Origin: UBA6898 sp964463135 | Lineage (GTDB): Bacteria > Nitrospirota > Thermodesulfovibrionia > Thermodesulfovibrionales > UBA6898 | DNA length: 64,000 nucleotides | Assembly (NCBI GenBank): GCA_964463135.1 | Contig: CAYXBA010000009.1 | Span: forward strand, 73,630 to 137,629 | Direction of reading: 5' to 3' | Shown here: one piece after another, positions 33,738 to 42,852 of the stretch | Layout of the letters: the number at the start of each line of letters is the position of its first letter | How positions within the stretch are numbered: the first letter of the stretch is position 1 | Program-made: the position numbers and the translations under genes | Notes under the pieces: model-generated | The model's input: only the letters and a program-made list of their open reading frames with translations | The model's database searches: none | Told to the model about the DNA's origin: nothing

Positions 33738-35190
33738 TTCGCCGACCGTCAGGACAAACATCCTCAAGCTGTCCTATCTCTTCGGCATCGCGATCATCAC
33801 GGCAATGTTCCTGCTCCAGGAATTCAGCCTGAACAAATTCCTGGGCGGCACGCTGGTCTCCTTTGTCCTGCTCTTTGTGCTCTACCGCGACATCATGCGG
33901 TACAAACCGGTATTTCTGAACAACTACAGCATGCTTCTGCTTCTGAGTATTATGATCATGAGCACGCTGATGGCCGGCAGGGTCTTCAGCTATTTTCTGA
34001 TGATGCTGATGAAGGGGCTGGGAACCGCAGATACGGGCATCGCCATTTACGGCATACCGATCGCAACAGGGGCAATGCTTGTTGCACTGCTCTTTGATTT
34101 CCATACCGCGATCACCTTTTCCTTTACGGTAAGCCTTCTCACCGGGTACTGGCTCGAGGAGTCTTTTTTCCCGATCTACACCTTTGTCGGCAGCCTCACT
34201 GCCGCCTTCAGCGTCATCCGCTGCAAAAAGCGGTCTGCCCTGCTCCGCGGCGGTTTGTACGTGATACTGGCGAACATCTGCATGGTGATCATATTCCTGA
34301 TATCAAAAGGGGAGCTCTTTACGGAAAAAGCGCCTGCAGCGGTCGTCTTTGCAATATTCTCCGGCATCACCGTCTCTGCCATCGTATCGCTCAGCCTCCC
34401 GCTTTTTGAATATCTCTTCAAGGTCACGACAGACATCAGTCTCCTTGAACTTCTCGATCTGAACCAGCCGCTCATGAAACTGCTTATGATCAATGCACCC
34501 GGGACCTATCACCACAGCGTTATCGTCGGCAGTCTCGTGGAAGCAGCTGCCGAGACGGTCGGCGTCAATCCCCTGCTGGCGCGTGTAAGCTCGTACTACC
34601 ACGATATCGGCAAGGCAAAGATGCCTGAATATTTTGTCGAGAACCAGAGCGGTGCGCCGAGCAAGCATGACAGGCTCACGCCGCACATGAGCAGCATGAT
34701 CATCATCAATCATGTAAAGGAAGGTGTTGAGCTCGCAAAGCAGTACAAACTGCCCCAGTCGCTCATAGACATCATCAGACAGCACCACGGCACATCGGTG
34801 CTGACCTATTTTTTCCAGAAGGCAAGGGACATGGGGCATGATACGACTCCCGGCGAGGAGGAATACAAATATCCCGGTCCGAAACCCCAGACCCGCGTAG
34901 CAGCGCTGGTCATGATGGCAGATGCGGTGGAAGCCGCCTCCAAGGTCCTCAATGATCCCACACCTGCCCGGATCTCGGCTTTGGTCGAGAAGATCATCAA
35001 CCATATTTTTCTTGAAGGACAGCTTGATGAATGCGAGCTTACGCTTAAGGACATATCAGAGATCAAGAAACGTTTCATCTATATCCTGACCGGCATAATG
35101 CACAAGCGGATCGACTACCCCGGTTTCGATTTCGGCAATGGCAATCCACCTAAAGAACCAGCAAAGATCGAAAAGCTTAGATCTGCGTAG
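33697..35190 (+). CDS. 7TM-HD phosphodiesterase, PgpH-like, lacking the extracellular domain
   Basis: The 497-residue protein has about seven to eight membrane helices followed by a cytosolic HD domain with YHHSVIVGSLVEAA, YYHDIGKAKMPEYFVENQ, HIINH-type (MIIINHVKEGVELA) and IIRQHHGTS. This matches the 7TMR-HD family, whose characterised member PgpH hydrolyses c-di-AMP. Typical members have about 700 residues with a 7TMR-HDED domain of some 230 residues after the first helix; that domain is absent. The gene overlaps phoH by 41 bases (or starts at ATG 33706) and ybeY by 53. A phoH-pgpH-ybeY-dgkA order is common in several phyla. Confidence 0.9.
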   Translation: MNDMKTEISIQKLNSPTVRTNILKLSYLFGIAIITAMFLLQEFSLNKFLGGTLVSFVLLFVLYRDIMRYKPVFLNNYSMLLLLSIMIMSTLMAGRVFSYFLMMLMKGLGTADTGIAIYGIPIATGAMLVALLFDFHTAITFSFTVSLLTGYWLEESFFPIYTFVGSLTAAFSVIRCKKRSALLRGGLYVILANICMVIIFLISKGELFTEKAPAAVVFAIFSGITVSAIVSLSLPLFEYLFKVTTDISLLELLDLNQPLMKLLMINAPGTYHHSVIVGSLVEAAAETVGVNPLLARVSSYYHDIGKAKMPEYFVENQSGAPSKHDRLTPHMSSMIIINHVKEGVELAKQYKLPQSLIDIIRQHHGTSVLTYFFQKARDMGHDTTPGEEEYKYPGPKPQTRVAALVMMADAVEAASKVLNDPTPARISALVEKIINHIFLEGQLDECELTLKDISEIKKRFIYILTGIMHKRIDYPGFDFGNGNPPKEPAKIEKLRSA

Positions 35191-35611
35191 GGTCAGTAAG
35201 GCCCTGGCAGCAGCACTTTCGCTGCTCGGCCAGGAAGAGGCTGAGCTCAGCATACTCTTCGTCGGCAGCGCCCGGATGAAGCAGCTTAACCAGCACTATC
35301 GCGGTATCCCAAAAGAGACCGATGTCCTTTCTTTCCCCCTTCAGGAGGGGTGGTCAGTTCGTCCCCGCACTTCACGACTTACGATTCACGATTCACCGCC
35401 TTTAATTCTCGGCGATATTGTGATCTCCATCCCAAGGACGATCGAGCAGGCACGGGACTATGGCGCTACCTTTTACGAAGAGCTGTTCAGGCTGCTCGTT
35501 CACGGTCTCCTGCATCTGCTCGGGTACGACCATGAGAGGAGCAGATCCGAGAAGGTGAGGATGGAGAAAAAGGAAAAGGAGGTCCTGCATGCCCTTGCGC
35601 GCCTGGCTTAA
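35138..35611 (+). CDS. ybeY: Endoribonuclease YbeY with a repeat-derived insertion
   Basis: The 157-residue protein has the YbeY elements LSILFVGSARMKQLNQHYRG, TDVLSFPL, LGDIVIS and the zinc site HGLLHLLGYDHE. YbeY acts in 16S rRNA 3'-end maturation and ribosome quality control. Between SFPL and LGDI, where the family usually has about 5-10 residues, this copy has some 22 residues (from QEGWSVRPRTSR to HDSPPLI), part of which is encoded by a 7-bp tandem repeat (35371-35398). The metal-binding region is intact. It overlaps pgpH upstream and the dgkA fusion downstream. Confidence 0.93.
   Translation: MAIHLKNQQRSKSLDLRRVSKALAAALSLLGQEEAELSILFVGSARMKQLNQHYRGIPKETDVLSFPLQEGWSVRPRTSRLTIHDSPPLILGDIVISIPRTIEQARDYGATFYEELFRLLVHGLLHLLGYDHERSRSEKVRMEKKEKEVLHALARLA
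35371..35398. repeat. Four-unit 7-bp tandem repeat inside ybeY
   Basis: Units are TTCACGA, CTTACGA, TTCACGA and TTCACCG. The array falls in the variable loop of ybeY between the SFPL and LGDI motifs and keeps the frame open. Confidence 0.65.
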
Positions 35612-36299
35612 GAGCGCAAATTACGCTATTGAGGGAATACTGCACGGTGCAAGGACCCAGCGGCATCTGCGCTACCATTTCATATCCGCTGCTGCAGTCC
35701 TGTTCTTCAGCTATATGGTAGGTGTGTCAAGGGCTGAACTCGTTATCATAGCGCTGGCAGTCATCCTTGTGCTTGCTGCCGAGATGATGAACAGTGCTAT
35801 AGAGGCGGTTGTGGACATTCTCTCCCCGGAATATGCGGAAAAGGCACGGATCGCAAAAGATATCGCTGCAGGCGCTGTTCTGATCACGGCATTCGGCGCA
35901 GCAGTGCTCGGATACGTTGTCCTCTTTCCCTATGTACAGATCATTTTCAGCGAAGGCTTCCATGTTGCAAAACATTCAAAAGAAGAAATATCTTTTATCG
36001 CTTTCGTGCTGGTGCTTATTTCGGTGATCATTGCCAAGGCCTTCTCCGGGAAAGGGCGTCCGCTGAGCGGCGGCATGCCGAGCGGCCACGCGGCACTCGC
36101 GTTTTCGGTCTGGGTCTCGATCATGTATATAACAGAGAACCTGTACATCTCGATCCTCTGCTTTCTTCTTGCTCTCTGGATCGCCCAGTCCAGGATCACG
36201 CTCAGGATGCATACCCGGCTCGAGGTAATGCTCGGCGCCCTCCTCGGGACACTGCTCACGTTCCTGCTCTTCAGGCTTTTTTACCAGGTCCCTCGCTAG
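35589..36299 (+). CDS. Diacylglycerol/undecaprenol kinase-PAP2 phosphatase fusion
   Basis: The 236-residue protein joins two lipid enzymes. Residues 1-115 form a DgkA-type kinase with three membrane helices and the AEMMNSAIEAVVD signature. Residues 125-236 form a PAP2 phosphatase domain with GMPSGHAALAFS and HTRLEVMLGALLG. Gram-positive DgkA homologues phosphorylate undecaprenol and PAP2 enzymes dephosphorylate undecaprenyl pyrophosphate, so the fusion may recycle the C55 carrier. The first PAP2 motif (K..RP) may be KGRPLSGG. It overlaps the convergent histidine kinase gene by 29 bases. Confidence 0.88.
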   Translation: MPLRAWLKSANYAIEGILHGARTQRHLRYHFISAAAVLFFSYMVGVSRAELVIIALAVILVLAAEMMNSAIEAVVDILSPEYAEKARIAKDIAAGAVLITAFGAAVLGYVVLFPYVQIIFSEGFHVAKHSKEEISFIAFVLVLISVIIAKAFSGKGRPLSGGMPSGHAALAFSVWVSIMYITENLYISILCFLLALWIAQSRITLRMHTRLEVMLGALLGTLLTFLLFRLFYQVPR

Positions 36300-38295
36300 G
36301 TTTACTGTCCAGGATCTCCCGTATCCGGATCAGCAGTTCCTCTGGGGACACCGGCTTGGACAGGAAATTGATCCCCTCATCAAGGACCCCCTGCCTGCTG
36401 ATGATATCCGCCGAATAACCGCTGAGGAAGAGTGCTTTGATATTCGGTGCCAGAGCACGTATGGCATCAAGGACCTCTTTGCCGTTCTTCCCCGGCATTA
36501 CAACATCAAGGAGCAGCAGATCGACTTCAGGGTGTTGGGTAAATATTCTGACAGCCTCATCCCCGTCTGCTGCCTCGATCACCGTGTACCCGAACAGGCG
36601 CAGGATATCATGGATATAGATCCTGACCTCCTCGTCGTCCTCGGCCACCAGGATCACCTCTGACCCCCTCTGCAGGGAAACCGATGCCCTGGCCGGCTCA
36701 TACTGGTCATCGGCATGGAGCATCGGCAGATAGATACAGAATATAGTGCCCTGGCCCGGCACGCTCTTAACATCAATATAGCCATCGTGCTGCTTCACGA
36801 TGCCGTACACGCTCGCCAGGCCGAGTCCGCTGCCTCTGCCAACCTCTTTTGTGGTGAAGAAGGGCTCGAATATCTTCTTCAGGGTCTCTTCATCCATGCC
36901 GGTCCCGGTGTCAGATACCGTGATCGTGGCATAAACACCCGGCTTCGTCACTTCAACGTTCGGGAAGAGATCATCTGCCGACTCGGCCTTGCCGATCGCA
37001 ATGGAGAGCGTGCCCCCCTGCGGCATGGCGTCCCGGGCATTGGTACAGAGGTTCATCAGGACCTGCTCGATCTGGCCGGCATCTGCCATAACCACGCTAG
37101 GTTCTTTACTGAGATCGATGTTCAGATGGATATCCTCCCTGATGAGACGCCTGAGCATCTTTGCCAGGTTGGTGAGGATACCATTGAGATCAACCGCCTT
37201 CGGGCTGATGACCTGTCGTCTGCTGAAGGCAAGAAGGCTCTGGACCAGCGTTGATGCCCGCGATGAGGAGGTCAGGATGTGTTCTACATATTCCCGGACA
37301 GGGTCATCCTTTTCGAGGCTCATCTTGGCGAGATTGGAAAAACCACTGATCGCCGTAAGGATATTCTTGAAATCATGGGCTATGCCGCCGGCCATCGTGC
37401 CGACCGCCTCCATCTTCTGGGCCTGCCTGAACTGGGTCTCCATGCGCTGTCTCTCTTCCTCTTTGCGGAGAAGCGACTCTCCCATGACATTGAACGACTC
37501 GGCAAGTCTGCCTACCTCATCATGTGTCCTGACTGCGACCTTGACGAAGGGACTACCCGGGCTGAATCTGCGCACTGCATCGGCCAGGACTGTCAGAGAC
37601 CGCGTACTCTTTCTTATATGCCAATAGAAGATGCTCCCTCCTGTCAAAAGAAGCACCAGTCCGAGCGCGATATCTTCCAGCAGCTGCTGCCTTAATCTCG
37701 CCTCATGATATTGCATGTCAATGGCAAGCTGGACGTACCCGATCAGTTCCGATTCCGCAGATGCTCCTCTCTTGATGCCTGGACCCGGATCGCCTTCATA
37801 AAAAAGCCGCTCAGTGACCACGGGCGCAGCAAAGAGCATGGCACGTCTGCCTGTCAGCTGATATATCCCTTCCTTGCCCTCTGACGGATCACTGAATCCG
37901 CTGCCTGTCGGCATTGTCCTCAGGTCCTCTGCAGTAACAGCATCCTTCACAAAGAGATAGAGGACCCGGTGCCCGGCATCCAATATCCTGACACCGCTGA
38001 TATCCCTGCCGCCTGTTATCCCTTCAGTCGCAGATTTCAGAATGTCGGCATTTTGCACAAGCACGCCGGTCCTGACCTGCAATGCAAGTATGGTTGTCAG
38101 CATCGATCCTTTATTCCTGATGAGCCGCATGGCATTCTGTCTCTCCTGGGCCGCCTGCAGGAAAACATATGCCAGAAACAGAAGCAGTGACAGGACAGCA
38201 AAAAAGACGATCATTTTCCCGGCCAGGCTTTCCCGGTACCTGCCCAGGGAACTCAGGATAGTTCGAAAGAGACCCGTGCGGTTGTCATTCATCAC
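36271..38295 (-). CDS. Hybrid sensor histidine kinase with C-terminal receiver
   Basis: The 674-residue protein has a first membrane helix (MIVFFAVLSLLLFLAYVFLQ), a periplasmic sensor region of about 150 residues, a second helix (IALGLVLLLTGGSIFYWHI), a HAMP linker and a HisKA domain with His307 (GGIAHDFKNILTAI). The HATPase_c domain follows (N-box LMNLCTNARDAM; GTGMDEETLKKIFEPFFTTK; GRGSGLGLASVYGIV), then a receiver domain with Asp597 (LLLLDVVMPGKNG). The output partner is not encoded nearby. It lies 57 bases downstream of a second histidine kinase gene on the same transcript. Confidence 0.93.
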   Translation of the reverse strand: MMNDNRTGLFRTILSSLGRYRESLAGKMIVFFAVLSLLLFLAYVFLQAAQERQNAMRLIRNKGSMLTTILALQVRTGVLVQNADILKSATEGITGGRDISGVRILDAGHRVLYLFVKDAVTAEDLRTMPTGSGFSDPSEGKEGIYQLTGRRAMLFAAPVVTERLFYEGDPGPGIKRGASAESELIGYVQLAIDMQYHEARLRQQLLEDIALGLVLLLTGGSIFYWHIRKSTRSLTVLADAVRRFSPGSPFVKVAVRTHDEVGRLAESFNVMGESLLRKEEERQRMETQFRQAQKMEAVGTMAGGIAHDFKNILTAISGFSNLAKMSLEKDDPVREYVEHILTSSSRASTLVQSLLAFSRRQVISPKAVDLNGILTNLAKMLRRLIREDIHLNIDLSKEPSVVMADAGQIEQVLMNLCTNARDAMPQGGTLSIAIGKAESADDLFPNVEVTKPGVYATITVSDTGTGMDEETLKKIFEPFFTTKEVGRGSGLGLASVYGIVKQHDGYIDVKSVPGQGTIFCIYLPMLHADDQYEPARASVSLQRGSEVILVAEDDEEVRIYIHDILRLFGYTVIEAADGDEAVRIFTQHPEVDLLLLDVVMPGKNGKEVLDAIRALAPNIKALFLSGYSADIISRQGVLDEGINFLSKPVSPEELLIRIREILDSKPSEGPGKKA

Positions 38296-38352
38296 TCTTC
38301 ACCTGTATCTGCCGGCAATAAGGCAGCCGGGGCGTCTCATCTCCGGCACGTA

Positions 38353-39636
38353 TCATGCGCTGGAGCGGCCCACATCCAATGCAAGATGTGCAGCAGCATC
38401 TTTTGGCAAGATAATCCTGAAGACCGTGCCCTCAGGTAATGACTCTGCAGTGATCGTGCCGCCATGGGAAACAATGATCTTATGCACGATCGCAAGGCCG
38501 AGGCCGGTGCCGCGTTCCTTGGTCGTGTAAAAAGGCAGGAAAATCTTGTCCCTGATGCTCTCGGGAATACCATGACCCGTATCGGCTATGGTCAACAGGA
38601 TGCTCCCGCCATCCTGGGAACAGGATATCCTGATCGCGCCGCCCTCGGGCATCGCCTCAACCGCATTCTGGAGCAGATTAGAAATGGCCTGACGAATGAA
38701 AACCTCGTCCGCGTTTATGTTCAGCCCTGCAGGGCTGTCCATCACCATCCTGATATTCTGGCCGCACTCCTGTACTGCATCAATACAACCCTGTATCAGC
38801 ACCGGCAGATCAAATCTGCTGAAAACCGGGGCCGCAGGCCGCGCAAAGGTCAGGAAGTCCGCGATTATCCGGTCCATGACCATGATCTCCTTGCTGATCG
38901 CTTCAACAGCAGGTTTCAGCGGCTCATCGGCTTTCTTTGACAGTATCCTGGTATAGCCTGAGATGACCGCCATCGGGTTCCTGAGTTCATGGGCAATGCC
39001 TGCCGACATCTCGCCAAGCGTCGAGAGCCGGTCGCGCAGCTCCTTCTGCGACTGGAAGGCCTTCAGTTCTGTCAGGTCCGTAAAAACAAGGAGATGGCCG
39101 ATCACCGCGTGGGCACGGTCCTTCAGCGGCGTCAGGGACAGGCCGATCCAGAGGCGCTTTCCGCTGATGCAGGTATAGGCGGTCTCTGCGCGCTCCACCA
39201 CTTTTCGTTCAGCGATCATCTCCCTGAAAGGACTCTGAAAGATCTCCCCCGAGGTCCCGCCGATGGCTTCATCCTCATTCAGTTCAAGCATGGTCAGCGC
39301 GGCACGGTTGATCCGGGTGACCTTCAGGTCCTGATCAAAGCTCACGACACCGCTCGGCACAGACTGGATGATGTTCTCATTATACAGCTCAACGGACGAT
39401 GCACGGTCCTCTGCCCTGCTTCTCAGTGCCTCGAGCTCTCGTTCCTTTTCCTTCAGTTTGGCCATAAGGTCATGGAAGGTATCGACAACAAAACTGACCT
39501 GCGTCCTCTCCCGATACTCCTGTTCATCCCTCTTCTTCCGGTATGAGAGGATCTGTCTCGCGGCAAAGAAGATGATGAGAAAAATGACAAGAACGATCGA
39601 CGTGACAAGGGTTATCTGGATATGCCGGATGTCCAT
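38353..39636 (-). CDS. PAS-containing sensor histidine kinase
   Basis: The 427-residue protein has one N-terminal membrane helix (ITLVTSIVLVIFLIIFFAARQIL), a coiled coil, a PAS domain (YNENIIQSVPSGVVSFDQDLKVTRINRAAL), a HisKA domain with His216 (AGIAHELRNPMAVISG) and a HATPase_c domain (ISNLLQNAVEAMPEGG, DTGHGIPESIRDKIFLPFYTTK, GTGLGLAIVHKI). The kinase core is NtrB/AtoS-like, a type that usually phosphorylates a sigma-54 activator, but none is in the window. It follows pilD by 27 bases. Confidence 0.92.
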   Translation of the reverse strand: MDIRHIQITLVTSIVLVIFLIIFFAARQILSYRKKRDEQEYRERTQVSFVVDTFHDLMAKLKEKERELEALRSRAEDRASSVELYNENIIQSVPSGVVSFDQDLKVTRINRAALTMLELNEDEAIGGTSGEIFQSPFREMIAERKVVERAETAYTCISGKRLWIGLSLTPLKDRAHAVIGHLLVFTDLTELKAFQSQKELRDRLSTLGEMSAGIAHELRNPMAVISGYTRILSKKADEPLKPAVEAISKEIMVMDRIIADFLTFARPAAPVFSRFDLPVLIQGCIDAVQECGQNIRMVMDSPAGLNINADEVFIRQAISNLLQNAVEAMPEGGAIRISCSQDGGSILLTIADTGHGIPESIRDKIFLPFYTTKERGTGLGLAIVHKIIVSHGGTITAESLPEGTVFRIILPKDAAAHLALDVGRSSA

Positions 39637-39663
39637 GCTAGTGCATCACGCCTGTTCGCGTGC

Positions 39664-40449
39664 TCATCCCCGGTACAGATACCAGATGATGATCTCCTGA
39701 CCGAAATAAAGCGAGACAAGAGCTCCGAGTGCAAGAAAGGGGCCGAAGGGGATCTGGCTTCCTTTTTCCCTGCCGCGAAAGAGCATCATCAGGACGCCGA
39801 TGACAGAACCGAAAAGACTGCCCAGGAAGGTGGTGAGGATCACGCCCTTCCATCCCAAAAAACCTCCCACCATTGCCATCATTTTAATATCGCCCCCGCC
39901 CATCGCCTCTTTCCTGAAGATCTTTTCACCTGCGAATGCAATGAAATAATAAAAGAGGAACCCTGATGCGGCGCCTATGAGAGACGACTGCCATCCCAGT
40001 TGCTCAGCCCGCATGAACGGGTCAGGCAGGATCAGCGAGCCTGCGAGCAGTCCGAGCGGTATGCCGGGGAGGGATATCCGGTCAGGAATGATCTGGAATT
40101 CAAGGTCTATGAAGGTTATGACGATCAGCGCCGAAGCAAACAGGGCATAGATCAGGAACGGCCAGTCCGGCCCGAACCGCCAGAGAAGCAGGACATAACA
40201 GGATGCGTTCAGCGCCTCAACAAGGGGATATTGCAGCGATATGCGTGCCTTGCAGACCCGGCACTTGCCGCCAAGGAGCAGAAAACTCAGTATCGGGACG
40301 TTATCCCACGGCCTGATCGGATTGCTGCAGGATGTGCAGCGTGAAGAGGGCCATACGATCGAGCGGTCACGGGGCATACGGTAGATGCATACGTTCAGAA
40401 AGGACCCGATAAGGGCGCCAAAGATAAATACAATACCGTACAGTATCAC
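39664..40449 (-). CDS. pilD: Prepilin leader peptidase/N-methyltransferase
   Basis: The 261-residue polytopic enzyme has the N-terminal GSFLNVCIYRMPRDRSIVWPSS segment, the paired CxxC zinc motifs (CTSCSNPI and CRVCKARIS), and the two catalytic aspartate motifs FIDLEFQIIPD and GGGDIKMMAM. It cleaves and methylates type IV pilins or type II secretion pseudopilins. Substrate genes are not in this window. It starts directly after the stop of the 103-residue gene upstream. Confidence 0.95.
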   Translation of the reverse strand: MILYGIVFIFGALIGSFLNVCIYRMPRDRSIVWPSSRCTSCSNPIRPWDNVPILSFLLLGGKCRVCKARISLQYPLVEALNASCYVLLLWRFGPDWPFLIYALFASALIVITFIDLEFQIIPDRISLPGIPLGLLAGSLILPDPFMRAEQLGWQSSLIGAASGFLFYYFIAFAGEKIFRKEAMGGGDIKMMAMVGGFLGWKGVILTTFLGSLFGSVIGVLMMLFRGREKGSQIPFGPFLALGALVSLYFGQEIIIWYLYRG

Positions 40450-40761
40450 CTATTCCGCAACCTTGCCGATCTCAGAGACCCTGGTCTTCAGGTCATCCAT
40501 ATTTTTTTCAAGTCTGTCGATCTCGGCAACTGCCTCGGCTACCACGGAGTCCTTCAGCACGTTCTTCTCATGGTGGTCCTTCAGTTCAAGGACGCGCTCG
40601 CCGATCGTCGCCAAAAGCTCTGCGCGGGTCTTTGCCATCCGGTCAGATTCATAGAGCAGTCTGAATATCGCAATTTCGATCTTCAGACGGTCGGCAAATA
40701 CCGCAGAGAACCAGCGCACACGCTCAAGGCCTCTCCTGAAATCATCTATTACCTTCTTCAC
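40450..40761 (-). CDS. Small helical protein of unknown function
   Basis: A 103-residue, soluble, all-helical charged protein (VIDDFRRGLERVRWFSAVFADRLKIEIAIFRLL..., then a coiled-coil tail from about residue 70, IDRLEKNMDDLKTRV). No domain is recognised. It lies 12 bases after recG and abuts pilD, so it is clearly embedded in the rimP-nusA-recG-pilD transcript. Conservation of this position in related genomes could be informative. Confidence 0.7.
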   Translation of the reverse strand: MKKVIDDFRRGLERVRWFSAVFADRLKIEIAIFRLLYESDRMAKTRAELLATIGERVLELKDHHEKNVLKDSVVAEAVAEIDRLEKNMDDLKTRVSEIGKVAE

Positions 40762-40773
40762 GTTCTGCCTCCG

Positions 40774-42852
40774 TTACCCTGTCCTGGACAGGTCAACTCT
40801 CCCTTTCCAGAATACATCAAGATACTCTTTTAGAAAAGGGAATTCTTTGAGTTCTGCATCCTGTTCGATGAGGCCGAAGGCCTCTTTTTTCGCCGTCTCA
40901 AGTATGGCAGCATCTCTCACGAGATCCGCGTTTCGCAGGTCAGGCAGTCCGGCCTGGCGCGTTCCGAGAAAATCCCCCGGCCCCCGTATGGCAAGGTCCT
41001 CTTCAGCGATCCTGAAGCCGTCATTGGTCCTCACCATGATATCCAGTCTGCGTTTGGCATCCTGACTGACCGGCTCATATGCAATGAGAATACAGTATGA
41101 ACGATCAGGGCCCCTTCCCACTCTCCCCCGCAGCTGGTGGAGCTGGCTGAGTCCGAAACGCTCGGCATGTACGATCAGCATGAGCGAGGCGTTCGGGACA
41201 TCCACGCCCACCTCGATCACGGTCGTGCTTACCAGGATGTCGATCTCCCGATTTTTAAACAGAACCATCGCGGCTGCACGCTCTTCGGTCTTCATTCTTC
41301 CGTGCATAAGCCCGACCCTGAACTCGGGAAACTTCCTGGCAAATGCTTCATGCCCCTGCAGGGCTGTTTTCAGGTTCATTTTTTCAGACTCTTCTATGGC
41401 AGGGTACACGACATAGGCCTGCCTCCCCTTGCCCAGTTCGTTCCTGAGCATTGTATAGATCTCATCCCTGTTCGAAGATCCTATGCAGCTGGTCTCCGCA
41501 GGCGTTCTGTTCGGCGGCAGTTCGTCGATCACCGAACAGTCAAGGTCGCCGTACAGGGTCAGGGCAAGGGACCGCGGTATCGGCGTTGCGGTCATAACAA
41601 GAACATCCGGATGCATACCCTTTTTCCTGAGCACTGCCCTCTGTAGAACACCAAATTTATGCTGCTCATCGATCACCGCAAGGCCGAGTTTCCTGAATTT
41701 CACCTTCTCCTGAATAAGCGCGTGGGTGCCGATAATGATGTCCGGAGTCGAAGCATCAGCAGATCCGGCAAGCTGCTTTTTTGAGCCTCCGGTCATGAGC
41801 TGTACGCTCAGGTCAAGCTGCCCGATCATTCCCCGGATATTGATATAATGTTGCTCTGCAAGGATCTCTGTCGGAGCCATTAGCACTGCCTGGTACCCTG
41901 ATTCAACCGCATCCAGCAGGGCAGAGAGGGCCACGATGGTCTTGCCGCAGCCGACATCTCCCTGGATAAGACGGTTCATCGGACGGGACTCCCGCATATC
42001 ACTGCTGATCTCGTCCATGACCCGTTTCTGCGCTGCAGTAAGCTCAAAGGGAAGCTGCTTCAAAAGAGCTCTTTTAAGATTTCCCTTGGGCCTGAAGCTT
42101 ATCCCCTTGTCCCTCCCCGCCGTCAGCTTCAGCACAGCAAGGCCGAGCCCGAAGAGAAAAAATTCATCAAATATCATTCGCCGGTGATATCTGGTCCTGC
42201 CGTTATTCAGGTCTGCAAGGTTATCAGCATCACCCGGAAAATGCAGCTCCCTGACGCATTCCTGCAGCGCAGGGAGATCATTTCTGGCAAGGAGAGCAGC
42301 GGGTAAAGGATCTCTAAGATCAGCAGCATGTTCCGCGATGATCGCAAACATGATCTTCCTGAACTGCTTCTGGCTGATGCCTTCGGTAAGGCTGTAGAAC
42401 GGTACAACTCTGCCCGTATGGATAAGGGCGTCAGCATCGTCAGGCAGCGTCTCATATTCTGGACCTTCCATGACGAGCGGCGGCAGGTCTCTGGTGTTCC
42501 TCTTTACCATGCCGCTGACAACAATGGCCTGCCCCATCCGGAACGTCTTCTTCAAATAGGGCTGGTTGAACCAGGTAAGCTTCAGATATCCCTCCCCGTC
42601 AGTGATCACCGCTTCAAGGATGCCGGAGCGGTTGCCCTTTGCTTTGAGCGAAACAATCGTCCCTGAAACAGTATCCCTGATGCCGGGTTGAAGGTTCTTG
42701 ATAGGGTTGAGGTTCGAGCGGTCTTCGTACCGAAAAGGGAGATAATGGAATGCGTCCGTGACTGTGGTGATACCGAGGTTTGCAAAGAGCCGGGCCTTGT
42801 GGGGCCCGACCCCTTTTATGAACTGTATGGAGCGGGCTTTGCTGTCAGGCAT
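40774..42852 (-). CDS. recG: ATP-dependent DNA helicase RecG
   Basis: The 692-residue helicase has the wedge/OB domain (IKGVGPHKARLFANLGI, YLPFRYEDRS), Walker A GDVGCGKTIVALSAL, the DEQH box (VIDEQHKFGVLQR), MTATPIPRSLALT (motif III), and motifs V-VI (STTVIEVGVDVPNASLMLI, QLHQLRGRVGRGPDRSYCIL) with the GPGDFLGTRQAG C-terminus. It reverses stalled replication forks. Length is standard. It overlaps nusA by 8 bases. Confidence 0.96.
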   Translation of the reverse strand: MPDSKARSIQFIKGVGPHKARLFANLGITTVTDAFHYLPFRYEDRSNLNPIKNLQPGIRDTVSGTIVSLKAKGNRSGILEAVITDGEGYLKLTWFNQPYLKKTFRMGQAIVVSGMVKRNTRDLPPLVMEGPEYETLPDDADALIHTGRVVPFYSLTEGISQKQFRKIMFAIIAEHAADLRDPLPAALLARNDLPALQECVRELHFPGDADNLADLNNGRTRYHRRMIFDEFFLFGLGLAVLKLTAGRDKGISFRPKGNLKRALLKQLPFELTAAQKRVMDEISSDMRESRPMNRLIQGDVGCGKTIVALSALLDAVESGYQAVLMAPTEILAEQHYINIRGMIGQLDLSVQLMTGGSKKQLAGSADASTPDIIIGTHALIQEKVKFRKLGLAVIDEQHKFGVLQRAVLRKKGMHPDVLVMTATPIPRSLALTLYGDLDCSVIDELPPNRTPAETSCIGSSNRDEIYTMLRNELGKGRQAYVVYPAIEESEKMNLKTALQGHEAFARKFPEFRVGLMHGRMKTEERAAAMVLFKNREIDILVSTTVIEVGVDVPNASLMLIVHAERFGLSQLHQLRGRVGRGPDRSYCILIAYEPVSQDAKRRLDIMVRTNDGFRIAEEDLAIRGPGDFLGTRQAGLPDLRNADLVRDAAILETAKKEAFGLIEQDAELKEFPFLKEYLDVFWKGRVDLSRTG

